A stretch of DNA of 64,000 bases from Halorussus marinus. Lineage in GTDB: Archaea > Halobacteriota > Halobacteria > Halobacteriales > Haladaptataceae. The stretch spans positions 62,001 through 126,000 of the forward strand of contig NZ_SBIV01000004.1 in the NCBI RefSeq assembly GCF_004765795.1, given 5' to 3'. The notes below the pieces were generated by a model. It was not told the origin of the DNA. It ran no database searches and was given only the letters and a program-made list of their open reading frames with translations. The position numbers and the translations under genes are program-made. Shown piece by piece: positions 1-8,195 of the stretch (the first letter of the stretch is position 1; each line of letters opens with the position of its first letter).

Positions 1-2
1 GG

Positions 3-626
3 CTGGTCGGCACCGCCCTGCTCGCCGAGGAGTTCGACGCCCGCGCGATCGCAGTCGTGATGGCGGCCACCGCGTTCGTCGACCTCGACGTGTTCGTCGG
101 CCTCGTCGTGGCGGGCACCCATCGGGCGGCGTTTCACACCCTGCTGGTGCCGCTCGCGCTCGGCGCGGTGCTGTACTACGACGTCCGACTCCGCGAGCGC
201 TCGCGGCTCGCGGCCCGGTGGGAGACCCGGGGCGTCCGCGTCGCGTGGGTGAGCGTCTTCGCGGTGGCGGTCGCCGGCATCGGGCCGGACCTGTTTCTCA
301 ACGGCGTGAACCTCTTTTACCCGGTCCACGACCAGTTCTACGAGCTCACCGGGCGGGTGATCTACTCCGACCAGCGCGGGGTGGTCCAGACGTTCGTGGA
401 CCTCGACTTCGACTTCCTGACCGAACCCGCGGCCCGGGCGACCGACCAGACGGTGCGGACGACCGACAACACCCACTACCGGACCGGGGTCGATCCGTCC
501 CGGGGCGAGACCACCGAGGACGTCGAGCGCATCTTCTACATCGTCACCTCCGGCGAGCGACTCCTGCTCGCGCTGACGGGCTACGCGGTGGTCGGCCTGC
601 GCCTGCGCGAGGAGCGGCGGAACTAA
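3..626 (+). CDS. Membrane-bound metal-dependent hydrolase, YdjM/DUF457-like (5' end outside window)
   Basis: The reading frame is open from the left window edge, so the start lies upstream. The visible part has hydrophobic segments (for example AFVDLDVFVGLVVAGTHRA and the stretch after it) and a DLD...HR...H pattern. That pattern fits the inner-membrane metal-dependent hydrolase family (YdjM/DUF457 type), where Asp and His residues in the membrane face bind metal. The C-terminal half is a soluble, acidic domain with a final hydrophobic helix (LLLALTGYAVVGL). Substrate is unknown. Family assignment rests on this short motif only, so it is tentative; the coding call itself is secure because of haloarchaeal codon use and the clean stop 25 nt before the next gene. 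Confidence 0.6.
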   Translation: MVGTALLAEEFDARAIAVVMAATAFVDLDVFVGLVVAGTHRAAFHTLLVPLALGAVLYYDVRLRERSRLAARWETRGVRVAWVSVFAVAVAGIGPDLFLNGVNLFYPVHDQFYELTGRVIYSDQRGVVQTFVDLDFDFLTEPAARATDQTVRTTDNTHYRTGVDPSRGETTEDVERIFYIVTSGERLLLALTGYAVVGLRLREERRN

Positions 627-651
627 CACCGAGCGCCGTCAACCCCGGAGC

Positions 652-1191
652 ATGGCCGACACAGACGTGACCGTCCGACCGTACGATCCCGACCGCGACG
701 CCCGCGACCTGTGGGACCTCAAGCGCGGGTTCGAACTCGGGCTCGGGTCGGGAACCGGCGGCGACGACAAGCGCGCGAAGTACGAAGGGAAGCTCACCGA
801 CGAGTACGGCGAGCGGTACCTCGACTGGGCGTTCTGGTGCGTGAAACACGAGCCCCGGTGCGTGACGGTGGCCGACGCGGGCGACGCCGGAGGGGGCGAC
901 GCGGACGCCGACGCCGACGCGCTCGCGGGCTACGTCTTCGTCCTGCCCCAACAGCTCGCGATGATCTGGGACGCCGCGGTGCTCAACGAGATCTACGTCC
1001 GGCCCGAGTTCCGCGGGACCGGCGTCGCGGACGACCTGATGGACGCCGCCGTGGGGCTGGCCCGCGATCAGGACCTCCCGCTGGAGAGGCTCGTGCTCGA
1101 CGTCGACCGGGAGAACGACCGCGCGAAGGCGTTCTACGATCGCCACGGCTTCGACCACTGGGGCGAGATGGTCGCGAAGGACCTGTCGTAG
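652..1191 (+). CDS. GNAT family N-acetyltransferase
   Basis: A 179-residue protein. The C-terminal half carries the GNAT acetyl-CoA loop (VRPEFRGTGVADDLMDAA, R-G-T-G-V-A) followed by the usual closing strand and helix (LVLDVDRENDRAKAFYDRHGF). The N-terminal half is highly charged. It would transfer acetyl from acetyl-CoA to an amine; the acceptor cannot be told. An Asp/Gly/Ala-rich insert (GDAGGGDADADADA, about residues 78-91) looks like a low-complexity loop typical of halophilic proteins. It begins 25 nt after the preceding gene on the same strand and may be co-transcribed with it. Confidence 0.85.
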   Translation: MADTDVTVRPYDPDRDARDLWDLKRGFELGLGSGTGGDDKRAKYEGKLTDEYGERYLDWAFWCVKHEPRCVTVADAGDAGGGDADADADALAGYVFVLPQQLAMIWDAAVLNEIYVRPEFRGTGVADDLMDAAVGLARDQDLPLERLVLDVDRENDRAKAFYDRHGFDHWGEMVAKDLS

Positions 1192-1257
1192 CCGGTCGCC
1201 GAGCCGCCCCGAGAACGGCTACGAACCGCTCTGAGAGCTACGCGCCGTTCCGTAGCA

Positions 1258-1268
1258 CTATTTATATT
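1258..1268 (+). promoter_or_regulatory. TATA-box promoter of the GDPD gene
   Basis: An AT-rich stretch (ctatttatatt) in otherwise GC-rich DNA fits an archaeal TATA box. Predicted transcription start is near 1290, giving a leader of about 75 nt to the ATG at 1366, or about 25 nt to an in-frame GTG at 1315. Confidence 0.6.
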
Positions 1269-1365
1269 CGGAAAGAAACCTTGAAGTCACGCTTGTGCCA
1301 ACCTCCGGACGAGGGTGGCGACGACGCCGGGTCGGCGACGGCTCGGGCGTCGCACCGATCACACA

Positions 1366-2247
1366 ATGTCTGGCACGACCGGCACGACGGACCGACGAGC
1401 ACCGAACCGACCGACTCCCGACCTCATCGCCCACCGCGGCTTCGCCGGCGTCTGCCCCGAGAACACGGTGGCGGCCGCCGAGCGCGCCGCGACCGGCCTC
1501 GGCCGCGGCGAGCCGCCCGCGATGGTCGAGATCGACGTGATGGCGAGCGCCGACGGCGAGCTCGTGGTGTTTCACGACGAGCGCCTCGGCCGGGTGACCG
1601 ACGCTCCCGACCGGCTCGCGGGCCAGTACGTCTGGGAGACTCCCTACGAGACGCTCGCCGAGCTCGAGGTGCTGGGAACCGGCGAGCCCGTCCCCCAGCT
1701 CGACGCGGTCCTCGACGCGATCCCCCCGGAGGTCGGCGTGAACGTCGAGTTCAAGAACCCCGGGACGGCCGCGATCCGCCCCCGCGAGAACCTCCCGCCG
1801 GGCGACCGCGAGGCCGAGACCGACCGCTGGCGCGCGTTCGCCGAGCGAGTGGTCTCGACGCTCGACGACCACGACAACGACGCGTTGATCTCGTCGTTCT
1901 CGGAGGGCGCGCTCGCGGCGACCCGGGCGGCCGACCCCTCGGTGGCGATCGCCGCGGTGTTCGCCGAATCGGTCGCCGACGGAATGGAGGTCGCCCGCCG
2001 GTACGACTGCGAGGCGATCCACGTCCCGTGGAACATGGTCCCCGGGACCGAGCTGTTCAACGCCGAGTACGGCTCGCTTGGCCCCTACGAGCCGGTCGAC
2101 CTCGTGGAGGTCGCCCACGAGGAGGGCCGGCGGGTCAACGTCTGGACCGTCGAGCGCTGGTATCAGGCGACCCAGCTCCGGGCCGCGGGGGTCGACGGGC
2201 TGATCGCGGACTACCCCGGTGTCCTCGGCTTCGGCGACGGCGAGTAA
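1366..2247 (+). CDS. Glycerophosphodiester phosphodiesterase family protein
   Basis: TIM-barrel GDPD, 293 residues from the ATG at 1366. The catalytic signature is complete: IAHRGF...ENT near the N-terminus, then VEIDVMAS and VVFHDE (Glu, Asp and His for metal binding and acid-base catalysis), and the family C-terminus NVWTVE...GVDGLIADYP. It hydrolyses glycerophosphodiesters to a glycerol phosphate and an alcohol; in archaea the lipid backbone is glycerol-1-phosphate, so the natural substrate is uncertain. No signal peptide, so probably cytosolic. An in-frame GTG at 1315 would add 17 arginine-rich residues; ATG 1366 places the conserved core at the usual distance. It lies just upstream of a nucleotidyltransferase-HAD fusion, which suggests a shared phosphorylated-polyol pathway. 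Confidence 0.88.
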   Translation: MSGTTGTTDRRAPNRPTPDLIAHRGFAGVCPENTVAAAERAATGLGRGEPPAMVEIDVMASADGELVVFHDERLGRVTDAPDRLAGQYVWETPYETLAELEVLGTGEPVPQLDAVLDAIPPEVGVNVEFKNPGTAAIRPRENLPPGDREAETDRWRAFAERVVSTLDDHDNDALISSFSEGALAATRAADPSVAIAAVFAESVADGMEVARRYDCEAIHVPWNMVPGTELFNAEYGSLGPYEPVDLVEVAHEEGRRVNVWTVERWYQATQLRAAGVDGLIADYPGVLGFGDGE

Positions 2248-2312
2248 TTCGAACGTGTGGCGGGGCCGGTAGGATTATGGATCGATACGTTGCGGTATTG
2301 AGCACTATATCC

Positions 2313-3899
2313 ATGAAGGGAGTGATTCTAGCGGCTGGTATCGGGTCCCGTCTACGGCCGCTCACGCTTCACGAGCCGAAAAGCTGTGTTACCGTCGCCG
2401 GCGAGCCGGTGCTCGGCCGACAGTTGCGCGCGTTCGACGACGCCGGCGTGAGCGACGTGACCGTCGTCGCGGGCTACCTCGCCGACGAGACGCGGGCGCG
2501 CTGTGAGGCCGTCTCGGTCGACCGGCCCGACCTCGAGGTGAGCGTCGTCGAGAGCGAGGTGTTCGCCAACACCGACAACATGTACTCGCTGTCGCTCGCC
2601 CGCGAGGCGGTCGCCGGCGAGCCGTTCGTGCTCGCCAACGGCGACGTGGCCTTCGAGCCCGACCTGCTCGCGGACCTCGTCGACGCCGACGCCGACAGCG
2701 CGGTGGCGTGCGACCGCGCGACCTTCTCCGAGGAGGCGATGAAGGTCACCGTCGACGACCGCGGGCTGGTGAGCCACATCGACAAGGCGGTCCCGGAGGA
2801 GGTGGCCCACGGCGTCTCGACCGACGTCTACCGGTTTTCCGCATCGTTCTCCTCGATGCTGTTCGACGAGATCGCCCGGACCATCGACCGGGAGGGCGAC
2901 TTCGGCGACTGGACCGAGGCCGCCATCGACCGACTCGTCCGCGACCGCGACCACGACCTGGCGACCGCCGACGTCACCGGCCGCGAGTGGGTGGAGATCG
3001 ACGACTTCGCGGACCTGACCGAGGCCGACCTCCGATTTGCCGGGCTGTCTGCCCTCGACGAGAAGGAGGCGGTGTTCTTCGACCTCGACGGGACGCTCTA
3101 CCTCGACGACGACCTCGTGGCGGGCGCCCGCGAACTCGTCGAGTTGCTCCGCGACCGCGGGGTCGCGGTGTACTTCCTCTCGAACAACTCCTCGGGGTGG
3201 AAAGACGAGTACGCGAGCAAGCTGACGAAGCTGGGCGTCCCAGCCGACCCAGACAGCGTGTTGCTCTCGACCGACGGGGTGATCCAGAACCTCGTGGAGG
3301 CCGACCCCGGCGAGGTGTTCGTCCTCGGAACCGACGCGATGCGCGAGGCGGTGGCGGCGGCGGGCGTCTCGGTCGGCGACGACGACCCCGACACCGTGGT
3401 GGTGGGCTTCGACACCGAACTCACCTACGAGAAGGCCCGGCGCGCGACGCTCGCGATTCGGGACGGCGCGACCTTCCTGCTGGCCCATCCGGACGACGTC
3501 TGCCCGACCGGCGAGGGGTTCGTGCCCGACTGTGGCGCCATCGGCGCGATGATCGGGCGCGCGACCGACCGGTCGCCCGAGCGGGTGTTCGGCAAGCCGA
3601 ACGCCGAGATGCTCGACCACGTCCTCGACGCCGAGGGGTACGCCCCGGCGGAGGTCGCGGTCGTCGGCGACCGACTGGCGACCGACGTGGCGCTCGCAGA
3701 GAGCGTCGGGTGCGAGTCGGTGTGTGTGCTCACCGGCGACGCAACCCGGGTCGAGGTCGAGACCAGCGACATCGAGCCCACGCTCGTCGCCCCGAGCGTG
3801 GCCGACCTGACCCGGTTCGTCGCGGCCGACACGTCCGCCGAGCGGGGCGACGCCGACGCGCCGGTGCCGTCGGTCGAGGGCGGTGAAACCGGTGACTGA
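2313..3899 (+). CDS. Bifunctional sugar/choline-type nucleotidyltransferase fused to HAD-IIA phosphatase
   Basis: A 528-residue two-domain protein. Residues 1 to about 235 are a nucleotidyltransferase: MKGVILAAGIGSRLRPLT (nucleotide loop), K in EPKSCV, and FANTDNMYSLSLAR, which resembles LicC-type CTP:phosphocholine and sugar-1-phosphate enzymes. LANGDVAFEPD supplies the metal Asp. From about residue 250 a HAD-IIA (NagD/glycerol-phosphate phosphatase-like) domain follows: D257 and D259 in FFDLDGTLY, SNNSS (motif II), FGKPN (motif III Lys) and VGDRLATD (motif IV). Both active sites look intact. ATG 2313 is chosen because it starts the canonical first strand; an in-frame ATG at 2278 would add residues of no use. 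The 3' end overlaps the next gene by 17 nt, so translation is probably coupled. Confidence 0.85.
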   Translation: MKGVILAAGIGSRLRPLTLHEPKSCVTVAGEPVLGRQLRAFDDAGVSDVTVVAGYLADETRARCEAVSVDRPDLEVSVVESEVFANTDNMYSLSLAREAVAGEPFVLANGDVAFEPDLLADLVDADADSAVACDRATFSEEAMKVTVDDRGLVSHIDKAVPEEVAHGVSTDVYRFSASFSSMLFDEIARTIDREGDFGDWTEAAIDRLVRDRDHDLATADVTGREWVEIDDFADLTEADLRFAGLSALDEKEAVFFDLDGTLYLDDDLVAGARELVELLRDRGVAVYFLSNNSSGWKDEYASKLTKLGVPADPDSVLLSTDGVIQNLVEADPGEVFVLGTDAMREAVAAAGVSVGDDDPDTVVVGFDTELTYEKARRATLAIRDGATFLLAHPDDVCPTGEGFVPDCGAIGAMIGRATDRSPERVFGKPNAEMLDHVLDAEGYAPAEVAVVGDRLATDVALAESVGCESVCVLTGDATRVEVETSDIEPTLVAPSVADLTRFVAADTSAERGDADAPVPSVEGGETGD

Positions 3900-4680
3900 G
3901 GGGGTCCGAATCGGGTACGTCACTCAGACCCACACCGGCGAGGTCGGGTGGCGCGAGGCGATCGACGCCGGCGCGGCGATCGGCTTCGACTACGTCGAAC
4001 TCTACATGGACGGGGCGACCGAACGGACCGCCCTCGACGCCGGGGCGGTCGCCGACGCGCTCGACGACGCGGGGCTCGATCTGCTGGTCCACCTCCCGTT
4101 CGCGGACCTCGACCTCGGGACGCCCCGCGACCGAGTCCGGACGGCGTGTCTCGACGAACACCGCGCCTGTCTCGATGGCGCCGCCGAGATGGGCGCCGAG
4201 AAGGCCGTCTTGCACGCGAGCTCCGACGCCTCGCCCCCCGAGTGGGCGTTCGACGAGATCCGGCCCCGCCTGTTCGAGGCCGTCCGGGAACTCGACGCGG
4301 CCGCCGCCGACCGGGACATCGAGCTCTGCGTCGAGAACCTCCCGGGCGTCCGCTTGACAGTCCACGACTTCGAGGCGGTGTTCGCCGAGACCGACGCCGC
4401 GATGACGTTCGACACCGACCACGCCCGGGTCGACGGGCTGGACGCCGAGGCCACGGCCGCGTTCCTCGACGACCACCGCGATCGGGTGAGCCACGTCCAC
4501 GTCAACGACGCCCGAGAGGCCCGCGACGAGCACGTCCCGGTCGGTTCGGGCACGACCGACTTCGAGACCGCGCTTTCGCCCCTCCGGGACGGCTGGACCG
4601 GCACGCTCTCGGTCGAGGCCTACACCTTCGACGACGAGTATCTGGCGCTCAGCAAGGAGAAGCTGGACGGCTACCTGTGA
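3883..4680 (+). CDS. Sugar phosphate isomerase/epimerase (xylose-isomerase-like TIM barrel)
   Basis: A 265-residue AP-endonuclease-2-type TIM barrel. Metal-site motifs are visible in order: LLVHLPF, VLHASSD, LCVENLPG (Glu), FDTDHARVDG (Asp, His), VSHVHVNDA (His) and the terminal LSVEAYTFDD (Glu). Members of this family interconvert sugars or inositol derivatives; the exact substrate is not readable. The start is GTG at 3883, inside the end of the preceding gene (17-nt overlap); a GTG at 3892 is an alternative. The overlap and order put it in one operon with the nucleotidyltransferase-HAD fusion. Confidence 0.8.
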   Translation: MKPVTEGVRIGYVTQTHTGEVGWREAIDAGAAIGFDYVELYMDGATERTALDAGAVADALDDAGLDLLVHLPFADLDLGTPRDRVRTACLDEHRACLDGAAEMGAEKAVLHASSDASPPEWAFDEIRPRLFEAVRELDAAAADRDIELCVENLPGVRLTVHDFEAVFAETDAAMTFDTDHARVDGLDAEATAAFLDDHRDRVSHVHVNDAREARDEHVPVGSGTTDFETALSPLRDGWTGTLSVEAYTFDDEYLALSKEKLDGYL

Positions 4681-4700
4681 CGCGGGTCGCCGCGAGGTCG

Positions 4701-4710
4701 ACCTTTATCT
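4701..4710 (+). promoter_or_regulatory. TATA box of the quinone oxidoreductase gene
   Basis: acctttatct lies about 25-30 nt before the ATG at 4734, the spacing expected for a leaderless haloarchaeal transcript. Confidence 0.6.
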
Positions 4711-4733
4711 CGGCGCCGCCCCTACGTCGCGGT

Positions 4734-5690
4734 ATGAGAGCCGTCCGATACCACGAACACGGCGGGCCGAACGTCTTGCAAGTCGACGACGTCGAGCGTC
4801 CCGACCCCGGCCCCGAGGAGATCCGGGTCGCGGTCGAGGCCGCGGGAGTCAACCCCGTCGACACCTACTTTCGGGAGGGAGGCTACGAGCCGCCGACGCT
4901 CCCGATGATCCCTGGATCGGACTTCGCGGGCGTCGTCGACGCGGTCGGCGAGCGCGTCACCGAGTTCGGCGAGGGCGACCGCGTCTTCGGCACGGGACTC
5001 GGAAACGACCGGCAGGGGACGTACGCCGAGTACGCCGTCGCACCCGCCGACCGGGCGGCCCGCCTGCCCGACGAGGTCGGGTTCAGCGAGGGCGCGGCGG
5101 CCGCGCTCGTCGGCGTGACCGCGTGGCGGGCGCTGGTCGACCACGCCGGCCTCGACCCCACCGAGACGTGTCTGGTCCACGGCGCCAACGGCGGGGTCGG
5201 CCACGTCGCGGTCCAGATCGCCGGCGCGGCGGGCGCGACGGTGCTCGCGACCGCCTCCGAGGAGTACCACGACGAACTCCGCGAACTGGGGGTCGACGCG
5301 CCCCTCGACTACGGCCGGGAGGATCTGGCCGAGGCGGTGATCGAGGCCGGCCGCCCGGACGCGATCTTGGACCACCGACTCGATCAGTACCTCGACTTCG
5401 ACGCCGAGGTCGGCACGCAGGGGGTCCGGGTCGTCGGCATCGGCAACACCCGGCCCGAAGCCGGCTTCGAGAACGTCGCGGTCGCCCGCGGCAAGGAGAT
5501 GCGACTCCACCTGATGAGCATGTACAACACGCCGGACATGGCCGCGGTGTTACGAAAGCTCGCCCACCTGCTCGCGGCGGGCGACCTCCGGCCCCGCGTC
5601 TCGCGGCGCTACAAGCTCTCGCAGGCCGGCGACGCCCAGAAGGCGGTGTTGAGAAACAGTTTCTTCGGGAAGCTGGTCGTGCGACCCTGA
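4734..5690 (+). CDS. NADPH:quinone oxidoreductase (zinc-free medium-chain dehydrogenase)
   Basis: A 318-residue MDR-family protein of the QOR type. The N-terminal GroES-like domain has GVNPVDTYFREGGY and IPGSDFAGVVDAVGE; the Rossmann domain has VHGANGGVGHVAVQIA for NADPH. No structural or catalytic zinc cysteines are present, which separates it from zinc alcohol dehydrogenases. It reduces quinones or activated double bonds with NADPH in the cytosol. The TATA box directly upstream indicates its own leaderless mRNA. The SDR gene follows 31 nt downstream, possibly co-transcribed. Confidence 0.88.
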   Translation: MRAVRYHEHGGPNVLQVDDVERPDPGPEEIRVAVEAAGVNPVDTYFREGGYEPPTLPMIPGSDFAGVVDAVGERVTEFGEGDRVFGTGLGNDRQGTYAEYAVAPADRAARLPDEVGFSEGAAAALVGVTAWRALVDHAGLDPTETCLVHGANGGVGHVAVQIAGAAGATVLATASEEYHDELRELGVDAPLDYGREDLAEAVIEAGRPDAILDHRLDQYLDFDAEVGTQGVRVVGIGNTRPEAGFENVAVARGKEMRLHLMSMYNTPDMAAVLRKLAHLLAAGDLRPRVSRRYKLSQAGDAQKAVLRNSFFGKLVVRP

Positions 5691-5721
5691 ACATTAACTG
5701 CCGAGCGACCGTCCACGGGGT

Positions 5722-6438
5722 ATGGACGTCAGCTTCGACTTCACCGACTCGGTCGCGCTGGTCACCGGCGCCAGTGGCGCGCTCGGCGCCGCGGTCTGCG
5801 AGGCGTTCGCCGACGCGGGCGCGACGGTCGCCGCGGCGGACGTGGTGGCGCCCGACGACGGCGAGGCGGGACTCGATACGGGCGGGGCCATCGACTTCTA
5901 TCGCGGGGACTTCACCGACGAGCGCGAGGTCGAACGGGTCGTCTCGGAAGTCCTCGCCGACCACGGTCGCCTCGATTGTCTCGCCAACGTCGCGGGGACC
6001 TGGAAGGGCGGGGCGCCGATCGAGGACACCGACGTCGAGACCTTCGAGACGCTGTTCGACGTGAACCTCAAGACGGCGTTTCTGGCGAGCAAGCACGCGT
6101 TGGCCCACCTGCGCGAGCGCGACGGGCGCGGCGCGATCGTCTCGGTGTCGGCCCGGTCGTCGCTCGAAGGCGGCGAGGGCGACGGTCCGTACCGGGCGTC
6201 GAAGGCGGGGGTGCGACTCCTGACCGAGACCATCGCCGCCGAGAACGCCGGGGAGGTGCGGGCCAACGCCGTCATGCCGAGCGTCATCGACACGCCGGCG
6301 AACCGCGAGATGATGCCCGACGCCGACCACGACGCGTGGGTCGATCCCGCCGACATCGCCGAGGTGGTCCTGTTTCTCTGCTCGGACGCCGCGAGCGTAA
6401 CCAGCGGCGCGGCGGTCCCGGTGTACGGCGAGGCCTGA
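5722..6438 (+). CDS. SDR family NAD(P)-dependent oxidoreductase
   Basis: A 238-residue classical short-chain dehydrogenase. It shows TGASGALG (cofactor-binding TGxxxGxG), NVAGTWKG (NNAG-equivalent), VSVSARSS (catalytic Ser) and YRASKAG (catalytic YxxxK). The C-terminal substrate-binding part contains NAVMPSVIDTPANR. Substrate is unknown; FabG-like carbonyl reduction is the default expectation. It follows the quinone oxidoreductase by 31 nt on the same strand. Confidence 0.88.
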   Translation: MDVSFDFTDSVALVTGASGALGAAVCEAFADAGATVAAADVVAPDDGEAGLDTGGAIDFYRGDFTDEREVERVVSEVLADHGRLDCLANVAGTWKGGAPIEDTDVETFETLFDVNLKTAFLASKHALAHLRERDGRGAIVSVSARSSLEGGEGDGPYRASKAGVRLLTETIAAENAGEVRANAVMPSVIDTPANREMMPDADHDAWVDPADIAEVVLFLCSDAASVTSGAAVPVYGEA

Positions 6439-6562
6439 GGCGACCCCGGCCGACCGAGATCCCCGCCGACCGACCGTGAGAGCCCCGTTCGGTCGGCCAT
6501 TGACCGTTCGTCCATTTCGGCCGACATGAACGGCGGTTACTGAAAATACTGTCGGCAAAAAT

Positions 6563-6620
6563 CGCCACAACGCGAACGAACCGTGGCGTTTATGCAGTGT
6601 GGTTTGGAAGCCAACGCCAC
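6563..6620 (+). promoter_or_regulatory. Leaderless promoter with three CGCCAC/GTGGCG half-sites, first SNF transporter
   Basis: CGCCAC occurs at 6563-6568, GTGGCGTT at 6583-6590 and AACGCCAC at 6613-6620. The last two form an 8-bp inverted repeat with a 22-nt spacer. The left arm touches the TATA-like cgtttatgc (6587-6595) and the right arm ends 2 nt before the ATG at 6623. The geometry suits a repressor or activator acting on a leaderless promoter. Confidence 0.5.
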
Positions 6621-6622
6621 AC

Positions 6623-7957
6623 ATGGCACAACGAGAGACGTGGACGAGTCGGATCGGTTTCATCTTCGCCGCCGTCGGGAGCGCGGTCGGCCTCGGGAAC
6701 ATCTGGTCGTTCCCGTTCCAGACGGCTTCGAACGGCGGGGCGGCGTTCCTCGTCGTCTATCTGGCCGCGGTGTTCCTCATCGGCTTCCCGACCATGATGA
6801 TCGAGTTCGTCATCGGTCGGCGCGGCGAGAGCAACCCCGTCGCCGCGTTCAAGTCGATCGGCCACGGCGAGTGGTCGTTCGTCGGCGGCCTCGGCGTGTT
6901 CTCGTCGCTGGTGACCCTGGCGTTCTACAGCGTCATCGGCGGGTGGGTCCTCAGCTACATCGTCGGGAGCCTCAGCGGCGCCTACTTCGGCGACCCCGCG
7001 ACGTACTTCGGGTCGGTGTCGACCGGGAACGTCGCCATCGCGGCTCACGCCGTCTTCATGGCGATCACCATCGGCGTGGTCGCGGCCGGCGTCACCGGCG
7101 GCATCGAGCGCGCGACCAAGTTCATGATCCCCGCGATCCTCATCCTGCTCGTCGGCCTCGGCGCGTGGGCCACGACGCTCGACGGCGCCGCGGCGGGCTA
7201 CGAGTACTACCTCTCGCCGGACTTCGGCGTCATCGTCGACAACTTCGCGTCCATCGTCCCGCCCGCGATGGGACAGGCGTTCTTCACGCTGTCGCTCGGG
7301 TTCAGCGTCATGATCGCCTACGCCTCCTACCTCGGGCGCGACGACAGCCTGCCGGCCGACGGCGGGGCGATCGTCGTGGTCAACACCCTCGTCGCGCTGC
7401 TGGCGGGGTTCGTCGTGTTCCCGCTCCTGTTCGCGACCGGCGGCGTCGAGGGCGCCGGCGGCGGTGCGGGCACGGCGTTCATCGCCATCGCCGGCGCGTT
7501 CGGCACCCTCCCCGCGGGCGGGATCCTCGGGGCAGTCTTCTTCGTCGTCCTGCTGTTCGCGGCCCTCTCGAGCGCGATCAGCCTCCTCGAAGTTCCGGTG
7601 TCGTTCGTGAGCGAGAACTACGGCTACGGCCGCACGACGACCGCCGTCGCGATGGGCGTCGGCATCTTCCTCCTCGGCGTCCCGACGACGTTCGGCACGT
7701 CGTGGCTCAACTTCTACAACGACGTGGTGTTCAACCTCCTGCTCCCGATCGCGGTGCTGTTGCTCGCGGTGTTCGTGGGCTGGGTCGCCAACACCGAGGC
7801 GATCGACGAGATCGAACTCGGCTCGTCGTTCGGCCCGTCGTTCGCCACGGGGTGGCTCTGGTGGGTCCGCATCGTCGTCCCCATCGCGGTCATCGTGACC
7901 CTCTACCTCGGCGTCGACTCGCTGTACTCGGGCATCGTCGCCGGCGACTACTTCTAG
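6623..7957 (+). CDS. Sodium-dependent transporter, SNF (neurotransmitter:sodium symporter) family, copy 1
   Basis: A 444-residue polytopic membrane protein with the NSS TM1 signature GSAVGLGNIWSFPF...NGGAAF and about 11-12 hydrophobic segments. LeuT-fold carriers import amino acids or similar solutes with Na+, a natural choice in a saline habitat. The TM1 motif has Ser where nearly all relatives have Arg (NIWRFP), the residue that forms the extracellular gate in LeuT (R30). ATG 6623 is preferred over the in-frame start at 6599 because MAQRETWTSRIGF matches the N-terminus of the neighbouring paralogue (MTRESWRTRVGF) and sits just behind the promoter. Confidence 0.92.
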   Translation: MAQRETWTSRIGFIFAAVGSAVGLGNIWSFPFQTASNGGAAFLVVYLAAVFLIGFPTMMIEFVIGRRGESNPVAAFKSIGHGEWSFVGGLGVFSSLVTLAFYSVIGGWVLSYIVGSLSGAYFGDPATYFGSVSTGNVAIAAHAVFMAITIGVVAAGVTGGIERATKFMIPAILILLVGLGAWATTLDGAAAGYEYYLSPDFGVIVDNFASIVPPAMGQAFFTLSLGFSVMIAYASYLGRDDSLPADGGAIVVVNTLVALLAGFVVFPLLFATGGVEGAGGGAGTAFIAIAGAFGTLPAGGILGAVFFVVLLFAALSSAISLLEVPVSFVSENYGYGRTTTAVAMGVGIFLLGVPTTFGTSWLNFYNDVVFNLLLPIAVLLLAVFVGWVANTEAIDEIELGSSFGPSFATGWLWWVRIVVPIAVIVTLYLGVDSLYSGIVAGDYF

Positions 7958-8053
7958 TCGCCTGAGGGCGACCGCGGTTTTTCGAATCGTCGGACCGATC
8001 GAGTAGCCGATGCTACGAATCGACGCGTCTCCCGCGTCAGCCGACGGTTCTTT

Positions 8054-8066
8054 CTACGAATCGTAG
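8054..8066. repeat. 13-bp palindrome with a partial direct copy at 8013
   Basis: ctacga-a-tcgtag is a perfect palindrome around one central base. The ten bases ctacgaatcg also occur at 8013-8022. Both lie in the 238-bp gap between the two SNF genes and may be a regulatory site for the second one. Confidence 0.4.
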
Positions 8067-8123
8067 CCGGTATCGCTGATTGACGGGGTTTGGGATCCCG
8101 AAAAATCCGGATATACGCCCGAG

Positions 8124-8138
8124 AATTATTATATTTTC
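8124..8138 (+). promoter_or_regulatory. AT-rich TATA element upstream of the second SNF gene
   Basis: aattattatattttc is the most AT-rich stretch of the gap. With a start about 25 nt downstream it would give a leader of about 35 nt before the ATG at 8196. It shows that the second transporter can be expressed independently of the first. Confidence 0.55.
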
Positions 8139-8195
8139 CAACCTACGGTTCTAAACTCGAAACTCTCTTACCCGCGGACTGTCGAGTGTGGGCCA

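Noticed and set aside
711-2312. Very long plus-strand open frame continuing upstream of the nucleotidyltransferase-HAD gene
   Set aside because: The upstream part is Arg/Pro-rich and overlaps the GNAT and GDPD genes in another frame. The true start is the ATG at 2313.
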